From an uncultured candidate division WPS-2 bacterium (GTDB taxonomy: Bacteria > Vulcanimicrobiota > Vulcanimicrobiia > Vulcanimicrobiales > Vulcanimicrobiaceae): a DNA stretch of 64,000 nucleotides. Shown in pieces: positions 26,077 to 34,416 of the stretch. The position numbers and the translations under genes are program-made. The stretch is from contig CALEYW010000055.1 of the NCBI GenBank assembly GCA_937927945.1, positions 7,298-71,297 of the forward strand, written 5' to 3'. The notes below the pieces were generated by a model. The model saw only the letters and a program-made list of their open reading frames with translations, made no database searches and was not told the DNA's origin. Each line of letters starts with the position of its first letter. Position 1 is the first letter of the stretch.

Positions 26077-26106
26077 TTGACGGTCGATGCGTCGATGTTG
26101 TATTTA
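26077..26106 (+). promoter_or_regulatory. Candidate promoter TTGACG-N18-TATTTA for the XRE gene
   Basis: TTGACG at 26077-26082 and TATTTA at 26101-26106 are separated by 18 bases. Transcription from it would begin close to the ATG at 26116. The stretch 26095-26116 is unusually AT-rich for this window. Confidence 0.45.
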
Positions 26107-26115
26107 TACGACAAA

Positions 26116-26397
26116 ATGCCACCTAAACCGACCGGCGAGGCGAAAATCTACAATCGCATCGCGGTTCTCCGGGCGGAGCGCGGCCTTTCGCGAGCCCAGC
26201 TGGCCGAGGCGCTAGGGATCAATTACCAGACGGTCGGTTACCTCGAGCGCGGCGAGTACAACCCCAGCCTCGACCTTGCCATGAAGATCGCGGAACACTT
26301 CGGGCTGCCGCTCGACGCCGTGTTTGCGCGTACCCCTTTCACCCCGATGAGCGCAGCGCTGTACGGCGATCGCTCGGAGCACGCAGAACGTGGATAG
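26116..26397 (+). CDS. XRE/HTH_3 transcriptional regulator, 93 aa
   Basis: A Cro/CI helix-turn-helix occupies most of the protein: IAVLRAERGLSRAQLAEALG, INYQTVGYLERGEYNPSLDLAMKIAEHFGLPL. This is the small single-domain subfamily (YozG/Xre-like) that usually lacks a sensor domain and is often paired with a membrane protein, as here, where the next gene overlaps its end by eight bases. I chose ATG 26116; an in-frame ATG at 26095 is possible but would sit on the promoter's -10. It lies divergent from def. Confidence 0.85.
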   Translation: MPPKPTGEAKIYNRIAVLRAERGLSRAQLAEALGINYQTVGYLERGEYNPSLDLAMKIAEHFGLPLDAVFARTPFTPMSAALYGDRSEHAERG

Positions 26398-26884
26398 CCT
26401 GCCCTTTCTCGTCGACCGCATCGGATGGCGGCGCACGCGGCGCATCCTCGTCGTGCTCCTCTACGGCGGCATGCTCAGCTACGCGATCGCACAGGCGATC
26501 ATGCAAACGTGCCAGCCCGCCGCCCTGGCGGGCCACGTGCTCTTCGGAGTTTTGGAGGCGCCCATCGTCGCCGGCACGGTAAGCTTCTTCGGGCTGTGGC
26601 GTCTGCGTGCGCTGCATGCCGTCAATGCGACGGCCACCCAGTTGGACGAGCGGCTCCTGCTGCGCCGGAACTACGCGTTGGCGATCGCCTTTTGCATCGT
26701 CGCGATCGTGTGCGCGTTCGAGTTCACCGCCTGGCAGTTCCGCTTGATCTTCACGTATCCGCGCGGCCTCGACCTCGCCTCACCGTTCCTCTTCGGCGAC
26801 GTAGCGCTGACGCTGACGCTGCCTATCGCGATCCTGGCGTGGACCGAGCCAGACCCGCCGCACGACGACGACCCGGGGAGATGA
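26390..26884 (+). CDS. Four-helix membrane protein paired with the XRE regulator, 164 aa
   Basis: The GTG at 26390 overlaps the regulator stop. Four hydrophobic helices can be seen: ILVVLLYGGMLSYAIAQAIM, HVLFGVLEAPIVAGTVSFFG, ALAIAFCIVAIVCAFEFTAW and VALTLTLPIAILAW. The Cys after the first helix (MQTCQPA) could lie at the membrane face. No catalytic residues are obvious. XRE regulators with such membrane partners are widespread, and the membrane protein is often what is regulated. Function is unknown. Confidence 0.75.
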   Translation: MDSLPFLVDRIGWRRTRRILVVLLYGGMLSYAIAQAIMQTCQPAALAGHVLFGVLEAPIVAGTVSFFGLWRLRALHAVNATATQLDERLLLRRNYALAIAFCIVAIVCAFEFTAWQFRLIFTYPRGLDLASPFLFGDVALTLTLPIAILAWTEPDPPHDDDPGR

Positions 26885-26939
26885 CGCACGCGGCGCCGTA
26901 AGCGGCTCGTAATCGGGGTAAGGGACGATTCTGTCCATC

Positions 26940-27326
26940 ATGCGCGTCCTGGCCGCCGCCCTCTTGGCGGTGCTATCGAGCGGTACTACCCCGGCCTCCA
27001 CCGGCGACCTCGCCGTCACCATCGGCGCGCATCGGCTCGCCCGGTCGTGCGCGGTCGCGAGCACGGCGACGATCGTCGCCTTCGATGCGTCCGCCTCGCG
27101 GGTCGTCAGCTACCGCTTCGTGCGCAGCGACGGCAGCGTTTCGCCGATCGGGCACGTCATCTTGGGCGGCGACGGCGCCGTCGCGCAGAGCGTGCGCGAC
27201 GAGTGGACGCCGCGCGGTTCGTCGCCGTGGGTGGCGTGCGAAGTGATCGCGCCCCGGCGCATGCGCTCGCCTCGCGCCGCCGTCGCTGCACCCTGCGCGC
27301 ACGGCGCAATCGCAACAGCATCCTGA
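26940..27326 (+). CDS. Secreted hypothetical protein, 128 aa
   Basis: A short signal peptide (MRVLAAALLAVLSSG) is followed by a small beta-rich region with two Cys (SCAVAST and WVACEVI) that may form a disulfide. The tail after RMRSPRAAVAA is basic and of low complexity and could be disordered. No family is recognised. Its TGA overlaps a CTG that probably begins the next gene, so the two may be expressed together. Confidence 0.55.
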   Translation: MRVLAAALLAVLSSGTTPASTGDLAVTIGAHRLARSCAVASTATIVAFDASASRVVSYRFVRSDGSVSPIGHVILGGDGAVAQSVRDEWTPRGSSPWVACEVIAPRRMRSPRAAVAAPCAHGAIATAS

Positions 27327-28069
27327 GCGTCTTCACCCGATCCGACGGCCGCGAGCGGGTCGCCGTCCCGTTCTGGGACGGCATCCTCTGCGCGTTCAGC
27401 TCGATCGCGATCGGGTTTTTCGCCGCGTTCCTCGCCATGATCCCGATCGTCTTCGCCGCGGTGCTCGTGCTGGGCACGATGCCCGCGACGACGCCGGGAC
27501 ATGCGCTGCTCAGCCTCGTCGAGATCGTCTTCTACGCGGCAGGCGGCTGGTTCGCATGGAGTCGCCTGCACGCGCTGCGCGACCCGCCGTTCCGGCGGTT
27601 GACGGGCGGCGACGTTCGGGTGCTGGCGATCTCGCTCGGCGCCCTGCTGCTGGTCAGGGTCGGGACGGCGTTCCAACTGTTGCTGACCAATCAGACGAAA
27701 CACGTGCAGAGCGGATTCGAACACTTCAGTGTCGCCGCACACGTGCCGGCGCTCACCGCGATCTCGGTCGGTCTCGCCGTGCTCGGGATGGTCGTCGTCG
27801 GTCCCCTCGTCGAAGAGATCGTCTTCCGCGGCCTGCTCTTCGGCGCGCTCGCGCAACGGTTCGGCGTGCTCGCCGCCGCGGTGCTCACGGCGATCCTCTT
27901 CGGTGCGGCGCACGGCGATCTGGTGCTGTTCCCCTCACTCGCAGCGCTCGGTTTCATTACGGCGCTCGCCTATGCCGCGACCGGCAACCTCACCGTTCCG
28001 GTTCTGCTGCACGCCCTCAGCAACGCGTTCGCCGCTACTTTCCTGGTCGCGGACTCACTCGGCCGGTGA
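27323..28069 (+). CDS. CPBP-family intramembrane glutamic protease, probable CTG start, 248 aa
   Basis: The three CPBP (Abi) motifs are present: VEEIVFRG (Glu-Glu and Arg), FGAAHGD and HALSNA with the catalytic His. About eight hydrophobic helices surround them. Members cleave membrane or signal peptides such as prenyl-processing or bacteriocin-immunity substrates; the substrate is not known here. No ATG or GTG lies where the homologous part begins; a CTG at 27323-27325 overlaps the previous TGA as CTGA, repeating the geometry seen at fmt. A start further upstream, out of the usual family range, is less likely. Confidence 0.8.
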   Translation: MSVFTRSDGRERVAVPFWDGILCAFSSIAIGFFAAFLAMIPIVFAAVLVLGTMPATTPGHALLSLVEIVFYAAGGWFAWSRLHALRDPPFRRLTGGDVRVLAISLGALLLVRVGTAFQLLLTNQTKHVQSGFEHFSVAAHVPALTAISVGLAVLGMVVVGPLVEEIVFRGLLFGALAQRFGVLAAAVLTAILFGAAHGDLVLFPSLAALGFITALAYAATGNLTVPVLLHALSNAFAATFLVADSLGR

Positions 28070-28079
28070 CCGAGGGCGG

Positions 28080-29531
28080 TTAGAGAATGTAACTCGAGAG
28101 GTCGGAGTTGCCGGCGATCGAGTCGAGACGTTCGCGGACGTAGGCGGCGTCGATCGTGATCGTGCCGCCTTCTTCGGGCGCGCGGAACGCGATCTCGTCG
28201 AGGACGCGTTCGAGCACGGTGTGCAGGCGGCGGGCGCCGATGTTCTCGGTCTGCTCGTTCACCCGCATCGCGATCTCGGCGATCGCGCTGATCGCGTCGG
28301 CCGTCACCTCGAGGTCGACCCCGTCCGCACCGAGCAGCGCTTTGTACTGACCGATCAGCGCGTTCTCGGGCTGGGTCAGGATGATCTCGAAATCGTGCGC
28401 GGTGAGCGACTCCAGCTCGACCCGCACCGGAAAGCGGCCTTGCAGTTCGGGGATCAGGTCGGACGGTTTGGAGACGTGGAATGCGCCGGCCGCGATGAAC
28501 AGCACGTGGTCCGTCGAGAGCGGGCCGTGTTTGGTGTGGACGGTGCTGCCCTCGACGATGGGGAGGATGTCGCGCTGAACGCCTTCGCGCGAGACGTCGG
28601 GTCCGCGCTGACCTTCGCGTCCGGCGACCTTGTCGATCTCGTCGATGAACACGATACCGTGATCGGCCGCCCGCCGCAGCGCTTCGCGCTTGACGGCGTC
28701 CATGTCGATCAGCTTGTCCGCTTCCTGCTGCGCGAAGATGCGGCGCGCGTCGGCGACGGTGACCCGCTTCTTCACTCGCTTCTTCGGCAGCAGGCCGCCG
28801 AGCATCTCGCTCATGTCGCCGCCCATCCCGGAGCCTTCCGCTCCGCCGAGCACGCCGATCGGCAACTGCGCCTGTTCCTCGACCTCGATCTCGATCATGC
28901 GCACGTCGAAGAAGCCGCGCTCCACGTCCGCGCGCGCCGCGGCACGGACACGCTGCGCCTCGTCGTCGGGGATCGGCTTGGTCGGGTTCGGCGCCTGCGG
29001 CTGCGGCTGTTGTGCGAACGAGTTCCCGAAGATCGAACCGAGCGACGCGGCGAACGGGTTCTGCGCTTGCGCCTGATGCGCGACCGTCTCCGGATGCAGC
29101 AGGTCGACGATGCGGTCGATCGCGGCCGCGTCGGCAGCCTCGCGCACGTCGGCGCGGCGTTCGTCGGAGACCATGCGCACCGCCGCTTCGGCCAGATCGC
29201 GGACCATCGACTCGACGTCGCGGCCGACGTAGCCGACCTCGGTGTACTTCGTCGCCTCGACCTTGATGAACGGCGCACCGGCCAGCGACGCCAGCCGCCG
29301 CGCGATCTCGGTCTTCCCGACACCGGTCGGCCCGATCATCAGGATGTTCTTCGGCGAGACTTCCTTGCGGACGGCTTCGGGCAAGCGTTCGCGGCGATAC
29401 CGGTTGCGCATCGCCACGGCGACGGCGCGCTTCGCGTCGGCCTGTCCGACGATGTGCCGGTCGAGCGCGGCCACGATCTCGCGCGGGGTGAAGTCGCTGG
29501 GCTGCTTGGGGAGCGCGGGGATCATAACCAT
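28080..29531 (-). CDS. hslU: HslU, ATPase of the HslVU protease, 483 aa
   Basis: The AAA+ ATPase has Walker A GPTGVGKT near residue 67, Walker B IVFIDEID near 290 and an I-domain insertion that here is Gln/Pro-rich (about 150-175, AQQPQPQAPNP). The C-terminus ends ..SDLSSYIL, close to the usual pore-docking tail. It unfolds proteins for the HslV peptidase. Start: ATG at 29529-29531 (complement) overlaps the hslV stop by ten bases; an ATG two codons later is equally possible. The gene converges on the CPBP gene with a ten-base gap. Confidence 0.95.
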   Translation of the reverse strand: MVMIPALPKQPSDFTPREIVAALDRHIVGQADAKRAVAVAMRNRYRRERLPEAVRKEVSPKNILMIGPTGVGKTEIARRLASLAGAPFIKVEATKYTEVGYVGRDVESMVRDLAEAAVRMVSDERRADVREAADAAAIDRIVDLLHPETVAHQAQAQNPFAASLGSIFGNSFAQQPQPQAPNPTKPIPDDEAQRVRAAARADVERGFFDVRMIEIEVEEQAQLPIGVLGGAEGSGMGGDMSEMLGGLLPKKRVKKRVTVADARRIFAQQEADKLIDMDAVKREALRRAADHGIVFIDEIDKVAGREGQRGPDVSREGVQRDILPIVEGSTVHTKHGPLSTDHVLFIAAGAFHVSKPSDLIPELQGRFPVRVELESLTAHDFEIILTQPENALIGQYKALLGADGVDLEVTADAISAIAEIAMRVNEQTENIGARRLHTVLERVLDEIAFRAPEEGGTITIDAAYVRERLDSIAGNSDLSSYIL

Positions 29532-30052
29532 AGAACTTCCACGTTGTCGTTGGTGTAGATGTCGATGCGGCCCGCGATGCGGAGGGCTTCTTTCGCGATC
29601 GCCGCGGCGTCGAGCGTTGAATGCTCGAGTAGGGCCATCGCTGCGGCCTGCGCGTACGGGCCGCCGCTGCCGATCGCCGCGACGTCTTCGTCGGGTTCGA
29701 TCACGTCGCCGGTGCCGCTGAGGACCAAGAGGTGTTCGGGCGTGCCCACGATCAGCAGCGCTTCGAGCCGCCGCAGCGCGCGGTCCTGACGCCAGTCTTT
29801 GGCGAGCTCGACGGCGGCTCGCATCACGTTGTCCTTGTACGCGCTCATCTTGCCCTCGAATTTCTCGAGCAGCGTGATCCCGTCCGCCGCGCTGCCGGCA
29901 AAGCCGGCGAGCACCTTGCCCCCGGCAATCGCGCGCACTTTCCGCGCCCCGTGCTTCATGACGGTCTTGTCGACCGTGACCTGACCGTCGCCGGCCATGG
30001 CGATCTTGCCGTCCTTCCGAACGGCGCAGATGGTCGTAGATCGAATTCGCAT
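29522..30052 (-). CDS. hslV: HslV, peptidase of the HslVU protease, 176 aa
   Basis: The proteasome-beta-type fold is recognisable from TTICAVRKDGKIAMAGDGQVT at residues 6-26. The catalytic Thr would be exposed by removal of the first five residues (MRIRS), a longer leader than in E. coli. GSGGPYAQAAAMALL marks the second half. It forms a double ring capped by HslU. The order topA, trmFO, hslV, hslU resembles Bacillus, without the intervening xerC and following codY. Confidence 0.95.
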   Translation of the reverse strand: MRIRSTTICAVRKDGKIAMAGDGQVTVDKTVMKHGARKVRAIAGGKVLAGFAGSAADGITLLEKFEGKMSAYKDNVMRAAVELAKDWRQDRALRRLEALLIVGTPEHLLVLSGTGDVIEPDEDVAAIGSGGPYAQAAAMALLEHSTLDAAAIAKEALRIAGRIDIYTNDNVEVLWL

Positions 30053-30092
30053 CTGGCCTAACTACTCAGCGGCGGCCTCCGTAGTTGCAGCC

Positions 30093-30116
30093 CCACTCTT
30101 CGTCGGCAGAGAGTGG
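30093..30116. promoter_or_regulatory. Hairpin between trmFO and hslV
   Basis: CCACTCT (30093-30099) pairs with AGAGTGG (30110-30116) around a ten-base loop, in the 71-base gap between the genes. No T-run follows on either strand. It may be a processing or stabilising element that separates expression of the two gene pairs. Confidence 0.35.
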
Positions 30117-30123
30117 GCGAGCG

Positions 30124-31485
30124 CTATGTTCCGACGAGGGAGTCTTGGCGGGCTCGGACTGCGGCGGCGAAGGCGTCGATTCGGGCGAGGGCGCGTTCGG
30201 CGAGCTTCGCCCGGCGCAGGCGCTTCTCGCGAATCGTCTCCGCGAGCGGCGAGAAGAAGGTCCAGGTGACGTTGGCGGGTTGAAAATCCGGCGAGTCGGT
30301 GTTCTGCAGATGGGCGACGACGGCACCGAGCGCCGTATCGGCGGGGAGGGTGACCGGCGGCAGGCCCAACAGATCGCGTGCGGCCGCGATGCCGGCGATC
30401 GTTCCGCATGCCGCCGCTTCGACGTAACCTTCCGCCCCGGTGATCTGGCCGGCGAAGAAGACGCGCGGCGCGGAACGCAGGCGCAGGTCCGCGGTCAGCA
30501 GGCGCGGGCTGTCGACGAACGTGTTGCGGTGCATCACGCCCAGGCGCAGCCACTCGGCGCCGGCGAGACCCGGGAGCTTCCCGAACGCCTCTTTTTGCGC
30601 CGGCCACGTCAGGCGGGTCTGAAAGCCGACCAGGTTGAGCGCCGTTCCTTCGGCGTTCTCTTTGCGCAGCTGGACGACGGCGTGCGGGCCTTTGCCGGTG
30701 CGCGGATCGCGCAGTCCGACCGGTTTGAGCGGTCCGAAACGCAGCGTGTCCTCGCCGCGCGCGGCGAGTTCTTCGATCGGCAAACAGCCTTCGAAGTACG
30801 GAACGTCGCCCGTTGCGAGGTCGCTTTCGAAGCCTTTGGGCTCGTGCTTCGGGAGTGTCTTGAGGTCTTCGACGAAGCGCAAGTACGTCTCGCGGTCGAG
30901 CGGGATGTTGAGGTAGTCGGCGCCGTCACCCTTGTCGTAGCGCGACTTGTGGTACATCACGCTGGTGTCGATGGAGTCGAGCGCGACGATCGGCGCGGCG
31001 GCGTCGTAGTAGTGGAGCCGTCCGCCGACCAGCGCGTCGATCGCTGCGGCAAGCGGTTCGGAGGGAAGCGGCCCGCACGCCACGATCACCGTTCCCTCAG
31101 GCGGTATCGCGGTGACCTCGTCGCGGCGGATCTCGACGTTCGGATGCGCGGCGAGCCGCGACTCGACGAGCGCGCCGAAGCGCTCGCGGTCGACCGCGAG
31201 CGCTCCGCCCGCCGGAACCGCAGCTTCGCGCGCGGACGTGATGATCAGCGAGTCGAGCCGCGCGAGCTCTTCCTTCAAGAGACCGACCGCGTTCTCGAGC
31301 GCGGCGCCGCGCATCGAGTTGGAACACACGAGCTCGGCGAGCATCCCGGTGTGGTGCGCCGGTCCCGACTTGTGCGGGCGCATCTCGTAGAGCACGACCG
31401 AAGCGCCTTGCTGCGCGGCTTGCCACGCAGCCTCCGAACCCGCAAGGCCGCCCCCGATGACGGTGATCGCCGGCCGCGGCATCAC
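30124..31485 (-). CDS. trmFO: Folate-dependent tRNA uracil-54 methyltransferase TrmFO, 453 aa
   Basis: The protein starts with the FAD-binding ITVIGGGLAGSEAAWQAA and has the family signature RPHKSGPAHHTGMLAELVCSNSM, including the catalytic Cys. GITGAEGYVEAAACGTIAG-type sequence near residue 360 completes the flavin site. It transfers a methylene group from folate to U54 of tRNA. The GTG at 31483-31485 overlaps the topA stop (GTGA), and an ATG is the next codon, so either can start. TrmFO rather than TrmA is usual in Gram-positive and deep lineages. Confidence 0.93.
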   Translation of the reverse strand: MMPRPAITVIGGGLAGSEAAWQAAQQGASVVLYEMRPHKSGPAHHTGMLAELVCSNSMRGAALENAVGLLKEELARLDSLIITSAREAAVPAGGALAVDRERFGALVESRLAAHPNVEIRRDEVTAIPPEGTVIVACGPLPSEPLAAAIDALVGGRLHYYDAAAPIVALDSIDTSVMYHKSRYDKGDGADYLNIPLDRETYLRFVEDLKTLPKHEPKGFESDLATGDVPYFEGCLPIEELAARGEDTLRFGPLKPVGLRDPRTGKGPHAVVQLRKENAEGTALNLVGFQTRLTWPAQKEAFGKLPGLAGAEWLRLGVMHRNTFVDSPRLLTADLRLRSAPRVFFAGQITGAEGYVEAAACGTIAGIAAARDLLGLPPVTLPADTALGAVVAHLQNTDSPDFQPANVTWTFFSPLAETIREKRLRRAKLAERALARIDAFAAAVRARQDSLVGT

Positions 31486-33677
31486 ACCGGTTCGAGCTCC
31501 GCATCGGCGTCGACGTCTTCCGCGTCATCAGCCTTGCCGAGCCCTGTCGCGTGCGTTTTGTCGGTGTGGCACAGGTACGTCACCGCACCGCCGCGCTTCG
31601 CCTTCTCGGTCACGTAGTCGCCGCAGACGGCGCACCGCTCCGGCGCGACTTTGTCCCACGAGACGAAATCGCAGGCCGGGTAGTTGGCGCAGCCGTAGAA
31701 CGTGCGCCCCTTGCGCGATTTGCGCTCGGCGATCATCCCGCCGTCCTTGGGGCACACGGCCCCGGAGTCTTTGAGGATCGGCTTCGTCGTCTTGCACTCG
31801 GGATAGCCGCTGCACGACATGAACCGTCCGAAGCGTCCGGTCTTGATGACCATCGGCTTGCCGCAGTTCTGGCAGATCTCGTCGGTCGGCTCGTCGCGCT
31901 GCTCGAACTTCGGCAGCTTGCGCTCCGCCTCTTCGAGTTCGCGCGAGAACTCGCCGTAGAAGTCGCCGAGCACCTTCGCGGTCGCGCCCCAGTCGCCGCC
32001 GGTCTCGGCCAGCGTGTCCAGCTTGCCTTCCATCGACGCGGTGAACGTCAAATCGACGATGTCGGGGAAGTGCTCCGCCAGCAGGTCGTTGACTTGTTCG
32101 CCGATGTCGGTCGGATGGAAACGGCGCTCCAGCTGCTCGACGTACCCGCGCGCTTGAATCGTCTCGACGATCGCGCTGTAGGTCGACGGGCGGCCGATTC
32201 CGTTCTCTTCGAGGGCTCTGACCAGCGATGCTTCGGTGAAGCGCGGCGGCGGTTCGGTGAAGTGCTGTTTCGGCTCGACGGACTTCGGATCGAGCACCTC
32301 GTCCTCGGTCAGCTTCGGCAGGATCGGCGTGCGTTTCGCCGCCTTCCCGTTGGTCGCTGCGACGGCATCGGGACCTTGGTCATCGGTGCCTTCCTCGTAG
32401 ACCGCGGTGAAGCCGGCGAACTTCAGCACGCTGCCCGTTGCGCGGAACGTGAAGCGCTCCGTCGCTTTGATGTCGGCGGTCGTCTGGTCGAACACGGCCG
32501 GCGCCATCTGCGAGGCGATGAAGCGCTCGTAGATCAGCTGATACAGGCGCATCTCGTCGCGCTTGAGGATGCCGGCCAGCGATTCCGGCGTACGCATCGC
32601 CGAGGTCGGGCGGATCGCTTCGTGCGCGTCCTGCGCGCCTTCCTTGATCTTGAACTGCCGTCCGCCGCCGTAGAATGGCTCGCCGAAGCGGCCGACGATG
32701 TACTCGCGCGCCGCTTCGCGCGCCGAGTCCGCGATGCGGGTCGAGTCGGTGCGCATGTAGGTGATGAGGCCCTGAGTACCGTCGGCTCCGCCCAGATCGA
32801 CGCCTTCGTACAGTGCCTGCGCGATCTGCATCGTCTTGCGGACCCGGAACTTCAGCTTGCGCGACGCCTCTTGCTGGAGCGTCGAGGTCGTGAACGGCGC
32901 GGCCGGATTGCGCCGCGTCTCGCGCGTCTTGACCGACGCGACGCGGAATTCCGCGCCCTCGAGCGCCGCCATGACGGCATCGGCCTGCTCGGCGGTGGTG
33001 ATCTCCGCCTTCGCGCCGTCGATCTGATTGAGGTCGGCCGCGAAGACGATCGGCGGCACGCTGTCGGCGGCCTGCTCCGCGAGCGACGCGAGCAGCGCGG
33101 TGATCGTCCAGTATTCGCGCGGGACGAACGCCCGGATCTCGCGTTCGCGATCGACGATCAGGCGGACGGCGACCGATTGAACCCGCCCGGCGGAGAGTCC
33201 GCCGCGCACCTTCGCCCACAACAGCGGCGAGATCTTGTAGCCGACGAGCCGATCCAGAATGCGCCGCGCTTGCTGCGCGTTGACGCGCGGCATGTCGATT
33301 GGGTGCGCGTCTTTGAGCGCCGCCAGCGCAGCGTCCTTGGTGATCTCGTGGAGTTCGATCCGCTTGGGGTTGTCGAGCTTCAGCAGCTCGGCGAGATGCC
33401 ACGCGATGGCCTCGCCCTCGCGATCGGGGTCGGTCGCGAGGTAGACGTCGCCCGCCGCCGCTTTCACCGCCGCCTTGAGCTCCTTGATGACGTCGCCCTT
33501 CCCCTTAATGGTAAGGTAACGCGGCATGAAATCATTGAGTACGTCGACGCCCAGCGTCGATTTCGGCAGGTCGCGGACGTGCCCGACCGAGGCCTTCACG
33601 ACGTACCGTGGCGGCAAGAATTTCTTGATGGTTTTGGCTTTCGTCGGCGATTCGACGATGATCAGGGGCTTCGCCAC
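31482..33677 (-). CDS. topA: DNA topoisomerase I, 731 aa
   Basis: The TOPRIM domain includes IIVESPTKA and DPDREGE (residues 83-89). The active-site Tyr is in TYMRTDSTR (about 307). The C-terminus carries three zinc-ribbon-like modules: CQNCGKPMVIK..CSGYPEC, CPKDGG..CANYPAC and CAVCGDYV..CHTDKTH, the last with a His in place of a fourth Cys, followed by an acidic tail. The GTG at 33675-33677 (complement) has GGAG upstream and begins VAKPLIIVESPTKAK, the normal start. It relaxes negative supercoils. Confidence 0.95.
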   Translation of the reverse strand: MAKPLIIVESPTKAKTIKKFLPPRYVVKASVGHVRDLPKSTLGVDVLNDFMPRYLTIKGKGDVIKELKAAVKAAAGDVYLATDPDREGEAIAWHLAELLKLDNPKRIELHEITKDAALAALKDAHPIDMPRVNAQQARRILDRLVGYKISPLLWAKVRGGLSAGRVQSVAVRLIVDREREIRAFVPREYWTITALLASLAEQAADSVPPIVFAADLNQIDGAKAEITTAEQADAVMAALEGAEFRVASVKTRETRRNPAAPFTTSTLQQEASRKLKFRVRKTMQIAQALYEGVDLGGADGTQGLITYMRTDSTRIADSAREAAREYIVGRFGEPFYGGGRQFKIKEGAQDAHEAIRPTSAMRTPESLAGILKRDEMRLYQLIYERFIASQMAPAVFDQTTADIKATERFTFRATGSVLKFAGFTAVYEEGTDDQGPDAVAATNGKAAKRTPILPKLTEDEVLDPKSVEPKQHFTEPPPRFTEASLVRALEENGIGRPSTYSAIVETIQARGYVEQLERRFHPTDIGEQVNDLLAEHFPDIVDLTFTASMEGKLDTLAETGGDWGATAKVLGDFYGEFSRELEEAERKLPKFEQRDEPTDEICQNCGKPMVIKTGRFGRFMSCSGYPECKTTKPILKDSGAVCPKDGGMIAERKSRKGRTFYGCANYPACDFVSWDKVAPERCAVCGDYVTEKAKRGGAVTYLCHTDKTHATGLGKADDAEDVDADAELEPV

Positions 33678-33723
33678 GGCGTCTCCAGAGGGTGCGCTCG
33701 CCCAAGAACGAGCTTCGGGCCAC

Positions 33724-33753
33724 AGTATAAACCCGGACGTCAAGCGGCTCCAA
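33724..33753 (-). promoter_or_regulatory. Candidate topA promoter TTGGAG-N18-TATACT
   Basis: On the minus strand TTGGAG (33748-33753) and TATACT (33724-33729) are spaced by 18 bases, about 47 bases upstream of the GTG. Position and match make this a reasonable promoter for topA-trmFO. Confidence 0.45.
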
Positions 33754-33799
33754 TTCCGTCCCGCGCGCCGCGCGCGGAACAGCCGTTTTGGCCATAGAG

Positions 33800-33828
33800 T
33801 TGCACGAAGGGCGAATTGTGCGTATTAT
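33800..33828 (+). promoter_or_regulatory. Promoter TTGCAC-N17-TATTAT for the Lys-rich protein gene
   Basis: TTGCAC (33800-33805) and TATTAT (33823-33828) have the ideal 17-base spacing. The start codon is 68 bases after the -10. The -10 lies in TGCGTATTATGCGACT, repeated at 16052-16067. Confidence 0.6.
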
Positions 33829-33896
33829 GCGACTAAATGCGTCGACAACATGTCGATGCAATGACGACACTCCGTCCGCGCGGACGAGGAGGTTGA

Positions 33897-34397
33897 ATGG
33901 ACTCGGAAATGACGAACGGCGGCGATACCGCTGAGACTGCGGCGCCAGCGCCGCGCCGTGGTCGCAAGAAAGCTGCCGGCGGTCGTAAGAAAGCCGCGGG
34001 TGGCCGTAAGAAAGCCGTCGGCGGTCGCAAAAAAGCCGTCGGTGGACGCAAGAAAGCCGCCGGCGCAGGACGCAAAAAAGCCGCCGCGGGCGGTCGCAAA
34101 AAGAAGGCAGCGGGCGGGCGTAAGAAGGCCGCTGGCGGTCGCAAGAAGGCAGCCGGCGGGCGTAAGAAGGCCGCAGGCGGTCGTAAGAAGGCAGCCGGCG
34201 GACGCAAGAAAAAAGCCGCGGGCGGTCGCAAAAAGAAGGCAGTCGGCGGACGCAAGAAGGCCGCGGGCGGTCGTAAGAAAGCAGCCGGCGGACGCAAGAA
34301 AAAAGCCGTCGGCGGACGGAAAAAGGCCGTGGGCGGGCGTAAAAAGGCCGCCGGCGGACGCAAGAAAAAAGCCGGCGGACGCAAGAAGAAGGCATAG
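33897..34397 (+). CDS. Histone H1-like Gly-Arg-Lys-Lys-Ala repeat protein, 166 aa
   Basis: After a short acidic head (MDSEMTNGGDTAE) the whole protein consists of about 20 copies of G-R-K-K-A with variations AA, AV or an extra Lys (period five to seven residues), ending KKKA. The charge is very high and no fold is expected. The composition is that of bacterial H1-like nucleoid proteins (for example Hc1/Hc2, AlgP), which bind and condense DNA or RNA; here the role is inferred. GAGGAGG lies five bases before ATG 33897. A strong promoter and terminator bracket the gene, so it is a single-gene unit, likely well expressed. The repeat is prone to length change. Confidence 0.75.
   Translation: MDSEMTNGGDTAETAAPAPRRGRKKAAGGRKKAAGGRKKAVGGRKKAVGGRKKAAGAGRKKAAAGGRKKKAAGGRKKAAGGRKKAAGGRKKAAGGRKKAAGGRKKKAAGGRKKKAVGGRKKAAGGRKKAAGGRKKKAVGGRKKAVGGRKKAAGGRKKKAGGRKKKA
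33955..34394 (+). repeat. Short tandem repeat coding (GRKKA)n
   Basis: About 20 units of 15-21 bases, each coding Gly-Arg-Lys-Lys-(Lys)-Ala and a spacer. Codons vary (aaa/aag, gcc/gca), so the repeat is maintained at the protein level and is not a recent slippage product. Confidence 0.8.
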
Positions 34398-34416
34398 CCG
34401 ACTTCGGGAAACGTAC

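Noticed and set aside
31551..33797. Plus-strand open frame of 748 codons opposite topA
   Set aside because: topA is unmistakable on the other strand; the antisense product has no motif.
33897..34397. Lys/Arg repeat as a CRISPR or noncoding satellite
   Set aside because: Units are short, in frame, with synonymous variation and a ribosome site, so it is protein-coding.
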